Below are positions 60,552-64,000 of a stretch of DNA of 64,000 nt, piece by piece. This DNA is from Cercis canadensis (taxonomy: Eukaryota > Streptophyta > Magnoliopsida > Fabales > Fabaceae), in contig QAOA01002849.1 of assembly GCA_003255065.1 (NCBI GenBank), forward strand, positions 62,001 to 126,000, given 5' to 3'. Numbering within the stretch: the stretch's first letter is position 1; each line of letters starts with the position of its first letter. The notes beneath the pieces are model-generated. The model made no database searches. It was not told the DNA's origin and saw only the letters and a program-made list of their open reading frames with translations. Made by a program: the position numbers and the translations under genes.

Positions 60552-63500
60552 TTACATGATAGAGAATTCATCATCAAGACCATCTAGTTCTCCTTTAAGT
60601 CTGTGTTGTTGGATGATCAAGACAGAGACAGTAACTAAGAACTCTGGTCCTGAAAGAACATCCCCTATAGGTCCCAATTCAGGGCACTGTTGCCAATCAT
60701 TCATCCCCATTGTCAACACAGAATTTACACCACCTCCTTTCCCTACAATGATCAGTGTGTATTGTCCTTCAAATGACTGCATAGTAGAAAATGTCTCAGC
60801 TGAGTTTGCAAGATGCTTCTCTATATAGGAAATCCTACCTCCCAATATGTGCTTCTCATAGAACTGTGCAAAGCATTCATCATCTAGCCCCATCTCCTCC
60901 TCCTCCTCTGAAAGGTTGACCCTAAATCCTCTTGGGGCAGGGTTTGAACTGCTATCTACCAAGAATCTTATCACTGTGAGCTTTACTCCGGGATGCTGCG
61001 CTACGCGGCCGGCATAGGCCAGTGCTTCCCTATCATCTTTTCCACCAATGAAGATGACTGCCACACTGAGACATACTTGAGATCTTGATATATTTCCAAT
61101 GATTCCAAGGCCTCTGTCCACTAGAATTCCCACTGAACAAGGGGCATTTCTCAGCACCTGTTCAATAGAATTGCTATTATTATATGACAATAATGTGGAG
61201 TATAGTGAGCTTTTATAAACCTACAAACTCTTATAGCAATGTCCGAAGTGAATGCTATCATGAAAACAAGAAAAAAAAATGAATTCTATATTTGCTTCAA
61301 ATCGTGTTTAATTCCATAATATGCTTTGGTTAAAAGTATCAAAGATGTAGTTGATGCAAGTTCTAAAAGTTTCTAGCTTTATTTGCTTGAAAGTTGTAAA
61401 AGTTTCCTTACATTACCTTTCGGTTTACATATCTGAATCCTGGACTGCCTCCATCCAATTTTCCATCATCACGCTGGATCTTATGAAATGGTAGTATGAT
61501 GAGGGCAATCATCAAGTCCTCTGCTAAATTGCATATGTCTTGGCCCATGTTGTTGAAGTTTGAGAGAGCCATTGCTCTTCTGAGTGTGATACCATCACAA
61601 TCTGCATCGATATATTCTTGGAACGAGCTCGTTATTTGAGCTCTCATGTCAACAACTGCCTTTTCTCTAACAGTCACCGTATCTATTCCTTCAAGCCTCT
61701 CTAGTGTGGCTGCTATGTGATCTGTGAGTTCAATCATGTCAGTGACATAAACTAGAATGCCAGGATCTGCTGTTCCTCTAGAGATCTCCATGAAGTTAAG
61801 GGTAGCAGGAATACTTTGAGTTCCATGAACACACAGGAGTATCCTCAGCTCACTTGATGGGTCAAGCAATTGGAGGGCCATACGATGAACAGGTGCTCGT
61901 TTCCTCGCACGTCTGATGATGTTTGCCACAACTATTGGGGCATGCCAAACTGTGAAAAAGATTGCAATTACCATCACAATGCCGGTGGAGGTACTTGCTC
62001 CACAACTCATCTGGTTATAGAAGGACAAGCCATGAGTTTGAAGCAGTTAAATGGTAAACATGGTTTTTCCCGTTTGTAAATATGAAAAATGTAACTTTTG
62101 CAGAGTTATTTGATACTTAATATGTCACAGGCTTTCTACTGCATAAATCTCACTAGCAACTAGTAAGTTTTCCTGGATTCTCAAGATCATGTCTTTGAAG
62201 AAATATCATTTCAGGCCTAATATAAATGAATAATTTATAGCTGCACACCAGTTGGGTGTACACCTACATAGTCGTCTCCATCTGAGTTAACATGAAAAAG
62301 TTTCAATAGGCTTATGTTAACTTAGATGCAGATATATGTGTGTCAATCCACCAAAATTGAGAAAATTGAAGAGAGAAACCATGACAATAAAGACTTACCA
62401 CTCTGATAGCCAAGTATATATGAAAATGGCCCTTGGTGGTGAGAAGCAATCCAATGGCAACTGTTTCAGGCAAATGAATACCCAGCATTGCCCCAGAAAT
62501 GATTGTTCCAGCAACCTTGCCAACTTTTGCTATCCCAACAAGTAGAAACAACCTTGCCCACGTTATTAAGTGTCCGGCCTCAAATTTCCTGAAATCAGCT
62601 GCATAGCCCATCCACAAGAAAAAGATGGGGAAGAAAATGGAAGTTAACAAATAATTGATTTTGCTGATAACCCATTTGGAAACTCTCCCCTCCCTGGGTA
62701 AACAAATCCCTGCCATGAATGCACTTAGAATTGGACTATAACCATATGAAGTGGAGGGGGCACAAATTAACACCATGAAGGCAACTGACAACACCAAGTG
62801 TGAGCCTTTCATGGGTCTCCCTTCTGGATTTTCATTGTTCACCCAATTCATAAAGATAGGTGAAATTATGGCTGCGAACACTGTCTGTGCAAGAAGAGCA
62901 GCACCCATTGAAATGGCGGTTTTAAGGCGTTTATTGCCATCCGAGCCATTACAATATGATGGCAATGGCATAGCAATGTAGCCAATTGAAAGGATCAGGG
63001 AGCATAAAAAATCTGAGTGCATTCCTACTTCAGTGACAAGCCTTCCAATATCTGATTTGCCTATCTTGAGGTGAGATATTAGACGGGTTAGGACAGGGGA
63101 GGCTGTGCTAGAAAGGAGAGTGGAGAGGGAAAGGGTGAATTCAAGCTTATGGCGGCCTGAAAAGTAATTGAGAAATGGAGTTGTGGAGCAAGCTATGATG
63201 AATGTGGAGAGAACTGCAGTAAAAGCAACTTGAGCTTCCCTTGTTGGTCGTTTGAAAAGTACATAAGGGTCCATTTCTATCCCCAAAGCAAACATGTAGC
63301 ACATCATACCAACATCAATGATAAATCCAAAGGTCTTGTTCAATCCTGCATATTCATTACGTAGAAAACCTATGTTTCCCACAATTAGTCCTACCTGCAT
63401 AAAAAACAACATATATCAGAAACATAGTTTTATAACTTCCATTGCTATCTAAGCAAAGTACTTGCCTTTAGAATAACAAGAAACAAAGTGGGTGCATGCT

Positions 63501-63928
63501 AGAAGAGGGACAAAGATTCAGGGTATGAGTGGCATATAGGAAAGGTAAAAAAACAAGAGGAAAGTGAAAATGAGCAAGTTTTTATTTTCACTCACTGATG
63601 TAAATATACCACAGGGAGGGTAGAAAATGAAAATAAGTTGCATATCATTCTTCATACAAAAAGTGGTATGAAGTAATTCACGTCCCCTCCAAAACCAAAC
63701 CCAAGAAAGTAAAAGAGAGAAGCTTACAAGTATATCAGAAGTAATGCGAGGTTGTGAAAAGGGCTTTAGTAGGTAATGTGCACCATTGCAAATAAGCACC
63801 ATCGCCATAAAGATCAAAAAGTTTATGAATAATTGAAAAATGAGGGTACCTAGCCTAACTGCACATGGGTTTGTGTCGTCTGACGTTAGTGCTAAGTTTA
63901 AACCATGGGAGGTTTCATTGTTTGACAT
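60552..63928 (-). CDS. CHX28: Cation/H+ antiporter, CHX28-type
   Basis: A CPA2-family monovalent cation/proton exchanger of internal or plasma membranes. Four exons in transcript order: 63928-63728, 63394-62399, 62010-61417, 61157-60552, all phase 0; 798 residues, the family length. The N-terminal half is the exchanger domain with about 12 hydrophobic helices. It contains QPRITSDILVGLIVGNIG, the FALGIEMDP segment, LSSTASPVLTRLI, and TTKGHFHIYLAIRVMSCG. The CHX-typical soluble half follows, with two nucleotide-fold-like parts (RILLCVHGTQSIPATLNFMEIS and SVAVIFIGGKDDREALAYAGR) and ISRGTADPGILVYVTDMIELT. Assignment to the CHX28 subgroup rests on resemblance and on its neighbour RPB11. Ion preference cannot be read from the sequence. 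Confidence 0.93.
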
Positions 63929-64000
63929 CTTCGTTTTTCTTTCTCCTTCTGCTTCTGTTTCTTTCTTCTTCTAAAACTTTCTCTATGGCCAAAGAATCTT

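Overview
The window is nuclear DNA of a flowering plant, most probably a rosid-type eudicot. It is AT-rich, its genes are cut by short GT-AG introns, two encoded proteins are chloroplast-directed, and the repeats are plant MITEs and miniature LTR elements. I could not fix the species. Eleven protein genes or gene parts are well supported. I rebuilt them exon by exon from translated segments, splice sites and reading phase; all phases close.

Layout. 0-9.8 kb: the last exon of a polygalacturonase (+), a small secreted cysteine peptide gene broken by an in-frame amber codon (+), then repeat-rich intergenic DNA with nested transposons. 9.8-11.3 kb: LOG cytokinin-activating enzyme (+). 13.6-14.4 kb: a Mutator-type inverted-repeat element. 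14.8-19.9 kb: actin-related protein ARP7 (-). 21.1-25.5 kb: an 887-residue protein of unclear function (-). 27.9-28.2 kb: photosystem II 5 kDa protein (-). 28.8-35.3 kb: tRNA-dihydrouridine synthase with 12 coding exons (-). 37.7-40.8 kb: TAB2-type plastid translation factor (+). 43.5-52.3 kb: a multi-PHD-finger nuclear protein (+). 53.6-56.4 kb: two tandem RING-H2 ubiquitin ligase genes (+), each followed by a copy of the same inverted-repeat element. 57.7-59.9 kb: RNA polymerase II subunit RPB11 (+). 60.6-63.9 kb: a CHX28-type cation/proton exchanger (-), convergent with RPB11.

The genes are independent housekeeping or regulatory genes, not a pathway cluster. From memory, TAB2 next to the PHD gene, and RPB11 next to CHX28, are also neighbour pairs in Arabidopsis (At3g08010/At3g08020 and At3g52090/At3g52080), so the block looks like conserved microsynteny.

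The most interesting non-genic structure is a family of minus-strand miniature LTR elements. They carry a methionine-tRNA primer-binding site, and two of three copies were later hit by MITEs with intact target-site duplications. A second miniature LTR element sits in a PHD-gene intron. Most single N bases are followed by a repeat of the sequence just before them. This looks like unmerged contig ends; one case duplicates the promoter and first exon of the PHD gene. No tRNA, rRNA or CRISPR array was seen.
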